Source: JASHPR01 sp963833885 (lineage in GTDB: Bacteria; Actinomycetota; Actinomycetes; Streptosporangiales; Streptosporangiaceae). From it: a stretch of DNA of 55,489 bases. Location of the stretch: the NCBI GenBank assembly GCA_963833885.1, contig CAWHZU010000021.1:1-55489 (forward strand), in the 5' to 3' direction. The stretch's first letter is position 1. Each line of letters begins with the position of its first letter. The translations under genes and the position numbers were made by a program. The notes under the pieces were generated by a model. That model was given only the letters and a program-made list of their open reading frames with translations, was not told where the DNA came from and made no database searches. Positions 26,026 through 33,688 of the stretch are shown here, one piece after another.

Positions 26026-26286
26026 CTAGCTCTGGACACTGGCCTGCAGGCGGCGGGCGGTCCAGAAGACCAGCGCCGCCCCCGCCAGCGGCAGCAGCCC
26101 CAGCCACGCCAGCGGCCCCAGCCAGGGGACCGAGGCGAGCAGCAGGACGCCGAGGACGGTGTTGAAGACGCCGCTGGCGAAGCGGACACGCACCCAGAGG
26201 TGGGGGCGGCGGTACTCCCATGACCTGATCAGAAGCCGCACGAGAACGGGTCGCGAACCAGGAACGCTGTCGGTTGATGCATGCAT
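26026..26286 (-). CDS. small membrane protein, stand-alone copy of the kinase sensor domain
   Basis: 86 residues. Residues from about 15 onward align without gaps to residues 11-80 of the adjacent histidine kinase (shared RSWEYRRP, ASGVFN, GVxLLA, PLAGAALxFWTxxRLQ), after which it stops before any dimerisation domain. Two membrane segments are predicted. The ATG has an excellent AGGAGG site 7 nt upstream, and the charge and hydrophobic pattern is conserved, so it looks like an expressed gene rather than debris. It lies about 50 bp upstream of the kinase on the same strand and is probably co-transcribed. A role as competitor or partner of the kinase sensor is inference. Confidence 0.75.
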   Translation of the reverse strand: MHASTDSVPGSRPVLVRLLIRSWEYRRPHLWVRVRFASGVFNTVLGVLLLASVPWLGPLAWLGLLPLAGAALVFWTARRLQASVQS

Positions 26287-26402
26287 CGGGATGCCTCCTG
26301 TGAGCTGTGGTGCCGGCTACTCCGGTCACCTACACCTCAATGCTCGCCACGCCCTGGCGGGAGAACTACCGTGCAGCCTCCCGAACCTCGAGTACGGCTA
26401 GC

Positions 26403-26456
26403 ACGGTGGGCTCACGCTCGTCGCCCGCCCGAACGGTGGGCTCGCGCTCGTCGCCC
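26403..26456. repeat. two 24-bp direct repeats, 30-bp period
   Basis: ACGGTGGGCTCnCGCTCGTC followed by GCCC occurs at 26403-26426 and 26433-26456, with one mismatch. They lie in the 187-bp gap between the anti-sigma-like gene and the small membrane protein gene. Nothing else was recognised in that gap. Confidence 0.5.
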
Positions 26457-26473
26457 CGCCTGCGAAGCGATGG

Positions 26474-27166
26474 TCACGCTGCGGGGACGGTGACCAGTGT
26501 CCGGCTGCCCGCGGCGACGGCGAAGCCGCGCAGCCGGGACGTCGGCCATGGCACCGACGCCGGATGCCAGGCGTACCGGTTGCCTCTTGTGATGATCCAG
26601 CCCCCGGCCGTGATGTCCTGCCCCTGGGCGTTGGTGATCGTGAGCTCGCAGCGCGTCCCCGCGGGGACGCCGGTGATCTGGACCTCCAGCTCAGTCCCCC
26701 AGGGCTCGGCTGCATACCGGACGGTTGCCGAAGCTCCGGTCGCCGGGCTTGCGGCGGTGGCGGTGCCGGTCCACCGGGGCGCGGTCGCGGCGGTGGTCCT
26801 GGCCGGGAGGGAATGGAACGCCTGCACGCCAGCAGCCGCGGCGAGCGCGATGGCCAGGGCAGCTGCCACCGTGATCAGCCGCCGCCGGAAGCGGATGGCC
26901 GATACACGCGCGATCAGCTTGTCCAGCGGCGGCCCGGGCGGCGAGCCGGTGGCGTCATCCATCCAGGCATGCAATGCCACGTCGGGCGGGACCCGCCGGA
27001 GCAGGCCCGGCAGCCCGGCCAGCCCGGCCAGCTCCCCGCGGCACCGTGGGCACGCCGCCAGATGCTCTTCTATCTGGGCGCGCTCACCAGGCCCGATCGC
27101 GCCGAGCAGATAAACGCCGAGCTGATTACGGACGTGCGCGCAGTCGTCACGGCTAAGTTCCGGCAT
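26474..27166 (-). CDS. zinc-finger anti-sigma-like membrane protein
   Basis: 230 residues. The N-terminal anti-sigma zinc-finger motif contains His and Cys ligands (DDCAHVRNQLGVYLLGAIGP, then EEHLAACPRCRGEL). A membrane segment near residue 95-115 (LITVAAALAIALAAAAGV) precedes a C-terminal beta-rich extracytoplasmic domain (ELEVQITGVPAGTRCELTIT). This is the layout of transmembrane anti-sigma factors (RskA-like) that hold an ECF sigma factor. The sigma gene normally lies immediately upstream, but none is visible: upstream are only a hairpin and a secreted-protein gene. The ATG at 27166 is preferred to the upstream in-frame start because the zinc finger begins about 8 residues later. Confidence 0.75.
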   Translation of the reverse strand: MPELSRDDCAHVRNQLGVYLLGAIGPGERAQIEEHLAACPRCRGELAGLAGLPGLLRRVPPDVALHAWMDDATGSPPGPPLDKLIARVSAIRFRRRLITVAAALAIALAAAAGVQAFHSLPARTTAATAPRWTGTATAASPATGASATVRYAAEPWGTELEVQITGVPAGTRCELTITNAQGQDITAGGWIITRGNRYAWHPASVPWPTSRLRGFAVAAGSRTLVTVPAA

Positions 27167-27310
27167 TCCGGTTGTCCAGCAATGCCGCCCGAGCCCGGCC
27201 GGGACGATTCCCGGCAACCCCGATCAGCCCTGGTCCCCATGCCTGCTAGCACGTCCGGCCCGGCTGAACGGTTCACTAGCCTGGCCGGAATACCGGCAAC
27301 CGCGGACGGC

Positions 27311-27338
27311 GTCCCGCGCCTGGTTGCAGGCGCGGGAC
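27311..27338. terminator. 12-bp perfect hairpin
   Basis: GTCCCGCGCCTG-GTTG-CAGGCGCGGGAC, a perfect 12-bp stem with a 4-nt loop. It begins 22 bp past the stop of the minus-strand secreted-protein gene. No T-run follows, as is common in high-GC actinobacteria. It would separate that gene from the anti-sigma-like gene downstream. Confidence 0.6.
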
Positions 27339-27359
27339 ACCCGTGTTTACCGCTGGCGT

Positions 27360-27866
27360 TCAGTAATGACGCACGCAGCTGGACTTGATCGCGATGGGTA
27401 CGGATTCGGTCTGCTTGCTGGTGCCGTCACTGGCCCAGATTGTGATGGTGAGCGTCGAGCCCGCTTTGAGGCCGGCGGGGATTGTCGTTTCGGCATAGGC
27501 CTCGGCAATGGTCTCCGGTCCCACCGCGAGCGGACCCGTTCCATTGCTCCAGCCCGGCGGTATCGGCGGGTTGGCGCTGCTCCACACGTCGTTGGTCAGA
27601 TTTTCGTCGAGAATCATGTCGCTAGACGAGGCACCGGCCGGCAGGCCGGACGCGCCGAAGGTCAGCGAGGTGGACCAGGTTCCGTTCAGGTTCAGCTCGA
27701 GAGGTTCAGTTCCGCCGCTGGTGGTGAAGCAAGCCGGGCTGGCGGTGTACTGATCGGTGAACTGCCAGCTGGGACTGGCTGCGGCCGCGGCCGGGGTGGC
27801 CAGCGCCGCCGCGGCGATGGCGGCAGGAGCCAGCACGGCTGCCGCACGCCAGGGTCTGAATGTCAT
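27360..27866 (-). CDS. secreted protein of unknown function
   Basis: 168 residues with a clear Sec signal peptide (FRPWRAAAVLAPAAIAAAAL, cleavage likely after TPAAAAA). The mature domain is about 140 residues and beta-rich (LELNLNGTWSTSLTF; SDMILDENLTNDVW; TIPAGLKAGSTLTITIW). It has two cysteines, near the start (PACF) and the end (SSCVRHY), that could form a disulfide. GGGGAG lies 8 nt before the ATG. No family was recognised. It is followed by a strong hairpin and stands next to the anti-sigma-like gene, so a link to envelope stress is possible but unproven. Confidence 0.75.
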   Translation of the reverse strand: MTFRPWRAAAVLAPAAIAAAALATPAAAAASPSWQFTDQYTASPACFTTSGGTEPLELNLNGTWSTSLTFGASGLPAGASSSDMILDENLTNDVWSSANPPIPPGWSNGTGPLAVGPETIAEAYAETTIPAGLKAGSTLTITIWASDGTSKQTESVPIAIKSSCVRHY

Positions 27867-28183
27867 GATGTTCGCTCCCCAAGCCTGGTTGTTAACGCTC
27901 ACCCGACCGGGCGAGCGCAATCGCGGCGGTCAGGCTCGGAGGAGGCCGCGGGCCGAGGTGGCGGAGCCGAAGGCTGAAAGATGACCGGGGGCCCCCGCCT
28001 CCAGGATCGGCTTGGACGGCGCCTAACGGCGCGACGAACCCAAGGCTTTCCGACCCCACCCCCCGGTCCACACCAATGACCACGTACCGCGCCCCAGAAC
28101 GGTTCGACGAGTCGCCGGCAATTTGCGTGCCGGGCGCCAAGGTGGCCGGTGAGGGTGCCGCGCGATCATGGGCCGCGAGGGCG
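27867..28183. other. 317-bp intergenic region
   Basis: Lies between the secreted-protein start and the ABC-2 permease stop, so it should hold the secreted-protein promoter and the permease terminator. The only structure found is the perfect palindrome CGGGGGCCCCCG at 27986-27997. It lies inside ATGACCGGGGGCCCCC, which has a close relative near 50961 upstream of a TetR gene. No convincing coding frame was seen. Confidence 0.4.
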
Positions 28184-29044
28184 CTAGGCGCGGCGCCGGT
28201 ACATGCGCATGGCCAGGGGGAACACCACGATCACGATCCCGGCCGCCCAGGCCAGGGTGACGAGCGCGCTGTCGCCCAGGTGGCCGCCGATCGTCAGCGC
28301 CCGGACCGAGTCGGCCAGCCGGGACACCGGGTTCACGTTGACCCACGCCTGCAGCCACCCCGGCATCGTGCGCGTGTTCGGCAGCAGCACGCTGCTGCCG
28401 AACACCAGCGGCATCACCCAGATGAACGAGATGCCCTGCACGGTCTCCGGCGATGGCGCGACGAGCCCGATCAGCACCGAGATCCAGCACACCGCAAGGT
28501 AGAACGCGTAGGCCAGGGCGTAGGCGGCGAGGATCGACGGCAGCCCGGTATGGAACCGGAAGCCGAGCGCCGACCCGAACCCGGTGAGCACCGCCATCAC
28601 CACGCAGAACCGCACGGTGTCCCCGAGCACGGCGCCGATCAGCGGTGCCGACCGCGCGATCGGCAGGCTGCGGAACCGGTCGAACACGCCCTTGTGGATG
28701 TCCTCGCACAGCGCGGTGCCCAGGCCCATCGTGGCGAACATCGCCATCTGCCCGACGAGTCCGGGCAGCAGCACCTCCAGGTACGCGTGGGTGCTGCCGG
28801 ACACCACGCCGCCGAACACGTACAGGAACAGCAGCAGGAAAATGATGGGCATCAGCGTGACGTCCATCAGCTTCTCCGGCGAGTGCTTGAGCTGCATGAT
28901 GTTGCGCCAGGCCAGGGTCAGCCCGTTGGCCAGGGTCTGGGCGACGCCGATGCGCCGCCGGAGCACCCGCGGCGGGCCGCCGGCCGTGCCGGAGTCGGCC
29001 CCCGCCGGGAGCCGCCCCTCGATGGATTCACTCAACGTCGTCAT
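28184..29044 (-). CDS. ABC-2 type permease (DrrB-like)
   Basis: A 286-residue membrane subunit of an ABC exporter with about six membrane segments. It contains the ABC-2 signature region (LPGLVGQMAMFATMGLG, EDIHKGVFDRFRSLPIAR). The final loop NPVSRLADSVRALTIGG is typical of DrrB-type drug exporters. The first 30 residues are a hydrophilic cytoplasmic tail. It overlaps the ATPase gene by 4 nt (ATGA), so the two subunits are translationally coupled. Such pairs often provide resistance to a hydrophobic antibiotic; the substrate is unknown and no biosynthetic cluster is adjacent. Confidence 0.9.
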   Translation of the reverse strand: MTTLSESIEGRLPAGADSGTAGGPPRVLRRRIGVAQTLANGLTLAWRNIMQLKHSPEKLMDVTLMPIIFLLLFLYVFGGVVSGSTHAYLEVLLPGLVGQMAMFATMGLGTALCEDIHKGVFDRFRSLPIARSAPLIGAVLGDTVRFCVVMAVLTGFGSALGFRFHTGLPSILAAYALAYAFYLAVCWISVLIGLVAPSPETVQGISFIWVMPLVFGSSVLLPNTRTMPGWLQAWVNVNPVSRLADSVRALTIGGHLGDSALVTLAWAAGIVIVVFPLAMRMYRRRA

Positions 29045-30009
29045 GCCGCCGTCCCTTCTCGTTCAAGGCCCTCGTCTTCGGCCCGGTGCCCGGTGAGGGT
29101 CAGGAACACCTCGTCCAGGCTGGGCAGCCGCAGGTTGAGCTCGGCGGCCACGATCCCGGCGTCGTCGAGCCGCCGGACCACGGCCGGAACCATCGCCGGG
29201 TCGCTGACCGCGGCGGTGACCAGGCCGTTCTCGGCCACGTCCGGCCGCACCCCGACGACCCCGGCCACGACGGCGGCCACCTGCACGGTGTGCGCAGAGT
29301 CCATCGCGCGCACCGCCAGGGTCTGGCTGCCGGTCCGCGCCTTCAGCTCGGCCGGGGTGCCCGACGCCACGACGAGGCCGTGGTCGATCACCGCGATCTG
29401 GTCGGCGAGCTCGTCGGCTTCCTCCAGGTACTGGGTGGTGAGCAGCACCGTCGCCCCGCCGGCGATCACGCCGCGGATCGTGTCCCACATCTGGCCGCGG
29501 CCGCGCGGGTCGAGCCCGGTGGTTGGCTCGTCGAGGAACAGCACCTCGGGCTCGCCGAGCAGGCTCGCCGCAAGGTCGAGCCGGCGCCGCATGCCGCCGG
29601 AGTACGTCTTGACGGCGCGGCCAGCGGCCTCGGCGAGCTCGAACCGCTCCAGCATCTCGCCCGCCCGCGCGCGGGCCGCCGCCCGGCCGAAGCCGAGCAG
29701 CCGGCAGATCATGATCAGGTTCTCGGTCCCGGTCAGCTCGTCGTCCACGGATGCGTACTGGCCGGTGAGCGCCAGCAGCTGGCGAACGACCGTCGCGTCG
29801 GCGACCACGTCGTAGCCGCACAGCCGGGCCTGCCCGGCGTCCGGTGTCAGCAGCGTGGCCAGGATGCGCACGATCGTGGTCTTGCCTGCCCCGTTCGGGC
29901 CGAGCAGCGCGAGCACCCGCCCGCTTTCGGCGTGCAGGTCCACGCCAGCCAGCGCCTGAGTTGCGCCGAACCGTTTGGTCAGCCCTTCGGCCTCGATAAC
30001 TGTTGTCAT
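29041..30009 (-). CDS. ABC transporter ATPase (DrrA-like)
   Basis: A 322-residue ATPase with Walker A GPNGAGKTT, the ABC signature YSGGM, Walker B VLFLDEPTTGLDP and the switch region LLTTQYLEEADELAD. A C-terminal regulatory extension of about 90 residues (SLDEVFLTLTGHRAED) is characteristic of the DrrA daunorubicin-resistance subfamily. It pairs with the downstream permease through a 4-nt overlap. The ATG at 30009 or the one three codons earlier could be the start; neither has a strong ribosome-binding site. Confidence 0.9.
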   Translation of the reverse strand: MTTVIEAEGLTKRFGATQALAGVDLHAESGRVLALLGPNGAGKTTIVRILATLLTPDAGQARLCGYDVVADATVVRQLLALTGQYASVDDELTGTENLIMICRLLGFGRAAARARAGEMLERFELAEAAGRAVKTYSGGMRRRLDLAASLLGEPEVLFLDEPTTGLDPRGRGQMWDTIRGVIAGGATVLLTTQYLEEADELADQIAVIDHGLVVASGTPAELKARTGSQTLAVRAMDSAHTVQVAAVVAGVVGVRPDVAENGLVTAAVSDPAMVPAVVRRLDDAGIVAAELNLRLPSLDEVFLTLTGHRAEDEGLEREGTAA

Positions 30010-30046
30010 GCCCGCCATGCTGGCCGGGCGCGCTGACAGCGCTCCG

Positions 30047-30790
30047 TCAGCTCGCTGACAGCGGCGCTGACATCCGGGCAGACGCGAGCGGCTGGCCGTC
30101 GTTCAGCAGCCAGGCCCAGGCCTCGCCGGGCGCGGCAGACGAGAGCAGCCGGGGCTCGCAGCCGGGCAGGGCGGGACGGTGGTACTCGACCTCGGCGACG
30201 GCCGGGAGCCAGCCGAGCACGGCCACCGCGTCCTCGACCGCGGCCCAGTACACCGCGTTGTTCACGTGCCCGGACGCGTCGAAGTCCGCCGCCCGCAGCG
30301 GCCAGGGTTCCGCCTCAGCCTGATCGGTGGGCCGGGGATGCGACAGCCGCGCCGACACGGTGCGCCCGGCCGCGCTCGGCCCGTACACGCGCAGGAAGTC
30401 CGGCCCCAGCGGGCTCGGGCGGCCACTTTCGGAGTCGACGGCCGCCCACACCGCCGTGGCCCGCACCAGTTCGCTGCCGCTGCCGCTGCCGTCGTCGCCG
30501 CCGTCGCCGTCGCCGTCGGCGAGCGTGGTGGTGCGCTCGGCCCACCGGGGCCCGATCGCCGAGCAGAACGTCCGCACCCGCAGCCGCTGGCCGAGCCGCG
30601 GGTAGCTGCGCACGCGCACCGCGCACCGGCGCACCACCCAGTCATACGTGCTGCGGTAACCGGCGCCGGCCAGATCGCCCTCGGCGGCCGCCTGCAGGTA
30701 CCGGGCCAGCGCGTCGAGGCGCAGCCGGCCGTCGAGGCCCACGTCCGTGCCGTGGACAGCGCGCTGCGAGACGAAAACGCGGGGTTCCAT
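30047..30790 (-). CDS. acyl-ACP thioesterase-like double hotdog protein
   Basis: 247 residues with two hotdog-fold halves. The first (VHGTDVGLDGRLRLDALARY, AGYRSTYDWVVRR) and the second (ADFDASGHVNNAVYWAAVED) resemble acyl-ACP thioesterases, including the D-x-x-x-HVNN-x-Y motif that carries catalytic residues in that family. The enzyme would release fatty acids or acyl groups from acyl carrier protein. A low-complexity GDGDGGDDGSGSG insertion lies in the linker. The ATG at 30790 was chosen because the domain begins at once (MEPRVFVSQR) and it lies 16 bp after the stop of the upstream Nudix-like gene, implying an operon. Confidence 0.75.
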   Translation of the reverse strand: MEPRVFVSQRAVHGTDVGLDGRLRLDALARYLQAAAEGDLAGAGYRSTYDWVVRRCAVRVRSYPRLGQRLRVRTFCSAIGPRWAERTTTLADGDGDGGDDGSGSGSELVRATAVWAAVDSESGRPSPLGPDFLRVYGPSAAGRTVSARLSHPRPTDQAEAEPWPLRAADFDASGHVNNAVYWAAVEDAVAVLGWLPAVAEVEYHRPALPGCEPRLLSSAAPGEAWAWLLNDGQPLASARMSAPLSAS

Positions 30791-30806
30791 CCGGGTATTG
30801 TCCCGC

Positions 30807-31994
30807 TCAGCCCGCGAGCAGCACGTCCCGGTGCTCCCACGCGATGCGCAGCAGCGCGGCGCCGGCCGGCTGCATCGGCTCATCGGCGGTGAAGCGCTCA
30901 ATCTTCGGTGCCTTGAACGCGACGCCGACGGCCGCCCCGGCCGCATCCGGCGCGACGATGTGGCCCTCCGCGTTCGCGCCGACCAGCCCGGCGAACGTGG
31001 CGTCGAACAGGTCGGCGTCGAAGACCGCGACCGTGAGCATGTCCGTGGCCAGCGTCAGCGGATCCGTGCCGAGGCCGAGCCAGTACACCCGCAGCCGCCC
31101 GGCTCGGCGGGCCCCGGCCAGCCCGGCCTGCAGCGGCCACCGCTCGTAGTCGATCGGCGCGGTGTCGCTGTGGTAGTCCTCGCCGCCGCCGAGGAGTTCC
31201 TCGGCCAGCTCGCGGACGAAGCAGCGCCACAGGCTGAAGTCGTTGACCTGGTTCCACTCGGCGTCGTGCGACGGCTGGAACACGCCGACGGGCGCGACCT
31301 GGTACATCCCCCCGCCGCTGGCGACCCGGGCCGGGTCCCGCCAGTGCAGGATCATCGCCGTCTCGCCGGAGCGCCGGTCGGCGCGCAGCACGAGCGTGCA
31401 CAGCGCGACCATCGTGGGCCGCCTGGCCAGGTCGGTGGGCTCGCCGATCAGGGAGCGCGCCGGGAGCGCGGTCATATCCGGCAGCCGGCCGGTGCCGCCG
31501 CTGGCGAGCGTGGCGGCGGCGTACTCGTGGGCGACGGCCTCGACGGTGTTGATCACCTCGAAGTAACGGCCCTCGCCGAAGCCGAGCTTCGCCCCGGCGG
31601 GCGTGGACTGGGCCTCGAGCAGCCGGTAGCAGGCCCGGTCCTCGAACAGCGCGGGGCGGCGCAGCGCGCCGAGGGCGGCGGCGTAACTGCCGAGCCGGGT
31701 TCCATCGCCGCTGAGCGGGAGAGCGGCGGCGAACGCGGGCTCCGTCCCTTTGACCTGGCACGGGAGCCGGCCTGGGGTCCACGACAGCGTGACCTCCTCC
31801 AGCGCAACGGGCGCTCCCGGCAGCCACTCCGGGCGGGCGAGCAGCGGCGTCCCGGCGACCTGCCACTGCCGCGGGTAGAGGTCCTTGGCGGCCCCGGCGA
31901 GCTCGCAGCGATGAGAGTTGAGGAAGTCACGCACCCGCAGCCAGTCTCGCTGGCTGCTGGTCACCGGGTCGTCTGCGTTGGCGGCCACGTTCAT
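30807..31994 (-). CDS. uncharacterised actinobacterial protein with degenerate Nudix-like box
   Basis: 395 residues. I recognise the general pattern from actinobacterial hypothetical proteins (FEVINTVEAVAHEYAAA; RPTMVALCTLVLRA; HWRDPARVASGGGMYQVAPV; WLGLGTDPLTLATDMLTVAVFDAD), sometimes joined to an XRE-type regulator. No DNA-binding domain is visible here. The segment FVRELAEELLGG resembles the REUxEExGU core of a Nudix box with the last glycine shifted by one, so hydrolase activity is uncertain. The start may be the ATG at 31994 or one at 32006. It is probably co-transcribed with the thioesterase-like gene 16 bp downstream, and it diverges from the aminotransferase. Confidence 0.6.
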   Translation of the reverse strand: MNVAANADDPVTSSQRDWLRVRDFLNSHRCELAGAAKDLYPRQWQVAGTPLLARPEWLPGAPVALEEVTLSWTPGRLPCQVKGTEPAFAAALPLSGDGTRLGSYAAALGALRRPALFEDRACYRLLEAQSTPAGAKLGFGEGRYFEVINTVEAVAHEYAAATLASGGTGRLPDMTALPARSLIGEPTDLARRPTMVALCTLVLRADRRSGETAMILHWRDPARVASGGGMYQVAPVGVFQPSHDAEWNQVNDFSLWRCFVRELAEELLGGGEDYHSDTAPIDYERWPLQAGLAGARRAGRLRVYWLGLGTDPLTLATDMLTVAVFDADLFDATFAGLVGANAEGHIVAPDAAGAAVGVAFKAPKIERFTADEPMQPAGAALLRIAWEHRDVLLAG

Positions 31995-32289
31995 GCATGC
32001 TGGCACAACTCACGGGGGGCGTCCCCGAAACCCAGACCCCCGGGGGACAACCGGTTCGCTGACAGAAGCACTATCGCCGGAGTTATCATTATTTGAAACC
32101 CCTGGGATCATCCGGGGCCGTGTGGCACCCGGGTGAGAAGCACTGCCGCGCGCGAGCCCCCCACAATCGCCGCTGCGGCGGGGCCGCGTTAGCGTGCCCT
32201 GCGGGCTCGTCGGGGCTGCGCGGATTTCCAACCAACTGCGCCGGCCGCTCGTCTTCACACAGGGTCACCTTGACTGGCAGGAGACGCAA
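31995..32289. other. divergent intergenic region, Nudix-like protein / aminotransferase
   Basis: 295 bp between divergent genes. It contains a relatively AT-rich patch (GTTATCATTATTTGAAACCC, about 32080-32100) suited to a promoter. CCCC-TGGGATCATCC-GGGG, an imperfect dyad, lies around 32100-32117. No gene was seen. Confidence 0.35.
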
Positions 32290-33624
32290 ATGCACCTCCC
32301 GGTGCTGTCGACGGGCCTTGGGCTGCGAGGGATCGAGGTCGCCGGCGCGGCCGGCGTCTGGTTCCGGCTGGCCGATGGCCGGCGAGTGATCGACGCGAGC
32401 AACACGGCCGCGCCGCTCGGCCATTGCCATCCCGACCTCGTCGCCGTGGTCCGCGGCGCGTCGGGCAGCCCCGCGCTCAACGAGGGGTGGGGCTGGCGGG
32501 GCCGCCAGCAGGCAGCCGACGACCTGCTCGAGCACGCCTTCGCCGGCGAGGAGGACTGGATCGGCGCGATCCGCTTCTGCACCAGCGTCAGCGAGGCCAA
32601 CGACATGGCGCTGAGCCTCGCCCAGGTGCTCACCGGGCGGGCCCCGCTGGTCACCAGGCAGCGCGCCTACCTCGGCACGGTGGGGCTGTCCCGCGAGGTG
32701 ACCACGCAGCCGCAGTGGCATGGCGGGCTTTCGTCGTCGCATGGGGGCTGGCGCCCGGTGCCGCACCTCGCCGACGTGCGCCAGATCCCGGCGCCGGCCT
32801 GCACCGTGCACGTCCCGTGCACGCCCGACGGCGGCTGCCGCTGCCTGCCCGACGATCTGACCGATCCGCTGGCCGGCTCGGCGGCTGTGATCATCGACTA
32901 CAGCCAGGGTGGCGTCTACCCAGCACCCGCCTACCAGGACAAGCTCGCGGCCGCGGCCCGCGAGGCAGGCGCGCTCTGGATCGCCGACGAGGCGGTGACC
33001 GGGCTCGGCCGCCAGGGCCGGTGGCTGACCCTGCAGCGCGGCGAGTCCCGCCCGGACATCATCACGCTGGGCAAGGGCCTGGCCGGCGGCGTCACGCCCG
33101 CGGCCGCCGTGGTGCTGTCCCGGCGCATCGCCGACCTGCTGCGCGACCAGCGCTGGCAGTCGTTCAGCACGTTCCGCGGCCACCCGCTGACCGTGGCGGC
33201 GATCGGCGCCACCGTGCGCCGGATCGCGCGCGAGGGTCTGGTGGAGCGGGCCGACGCGCTGGACGCGATGCTCCGCAGGAGGCTAGGCGAGCTCGCCTCG
33301 GCCCACTCCTGCGTGCGGCGGGTCGCCGGGCTCGGCCTGCACTGGACGGTCGACCTGCGCGGCGAAAGCTGGCAGGACTGGCGCGCCGACTCCGGCGAGC
33401 CAACCCCGGCGGACAAAATGCTCGCCGCGGCGCTCGACGTCGGCGTGCTGATCTCCGCGAACGCGGAGGCGTCGCTGCTGATCGCCCCGCCGCTGATCGT
33501 CAGCGACAGCGAGCTGGAGACGATCCTGGTCGCGCTCGACCGCGCGCTGGGGATCGCCGACAAGACCCTGTTAGTCAACGAGCCGGCTGCGGAAACCCAA
33601 CCGGAACGCGCCGCGGTCTCCTAA
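32290..33624 (+). CDS. class III PLP-dependent aminotransferase
   Basis: A 444-residue fold-type I enzyme of the class III (omega-aminotransferase) group. Visible features: N-terminal DASNTAAPLGHCHPDLV; Asp233-Glu234 in IADEAVTGLGR, with Asp233 binding the pyridine nitrogen; the Schiff-base Lys262 in TLGKGLAGG; and TFRGHPLTVAA toward the C-terminus. AGGAG lies 6 nt before the ATG. A conserved-looking cysteine-rich stretch (CTPDGGCRCLPDDL, about 177-190) lies before the active site. Substrate is unknown. It is divergent from the Nudix-like/thioesterase pair. Confidence 0.85.
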   Translation: MHLPVLSTGLGLRGIEVAGAAGVWFRLADGRRVIDASNTAAPLGHCHPDLVAVVRGASGSPALNEGWGWRGRQQAADDLLEHAFAGEEDWIGAIRFCTSVSEANDMALSLAQVLTGRAPLVTRQRAYLGTVGLSREVTTQPQWHGGLSSSHGGWRPVPHLADVRQIPAPACTVHVPCTPDGGCRCLPDDLTDPLAGSAAVIIDYSQGGVYPAPAYQDKLAAAAREAGALWIADEAVTGLGRQGRWLTLQRGESRPDIITLGKGLAGGVTPAAAVVLSRRIADLLRDQRWQSFSTFRGHPLTVAAIGATVRRIAREGLVERADALDAMLRRRLGELASAHSCVRRVAGLGLHWTVDLRGESWQDWRADSGEPTPADKMLAAALDVGVLISANAEASLLIAPPLIVSDSELETILVALDRALGIADKTLLVNEPAAETQPERAAVS

Positions 33625-33688
33625 CGCGGCTCCTGCGGAGGAAATAACCAGTTAGGCGGCATCGAGACGCCCGATTAGGCTCGCTGAC

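Noticed and set aside
28184..33624. A complete secondary-metabolite biosynthetic cluster around the DrrAB-like exporter
   Set aside because: Only a thioesterase-like protein and an aminotransferase are present; there is no polyketide, peptide or terpene synthase in the window.
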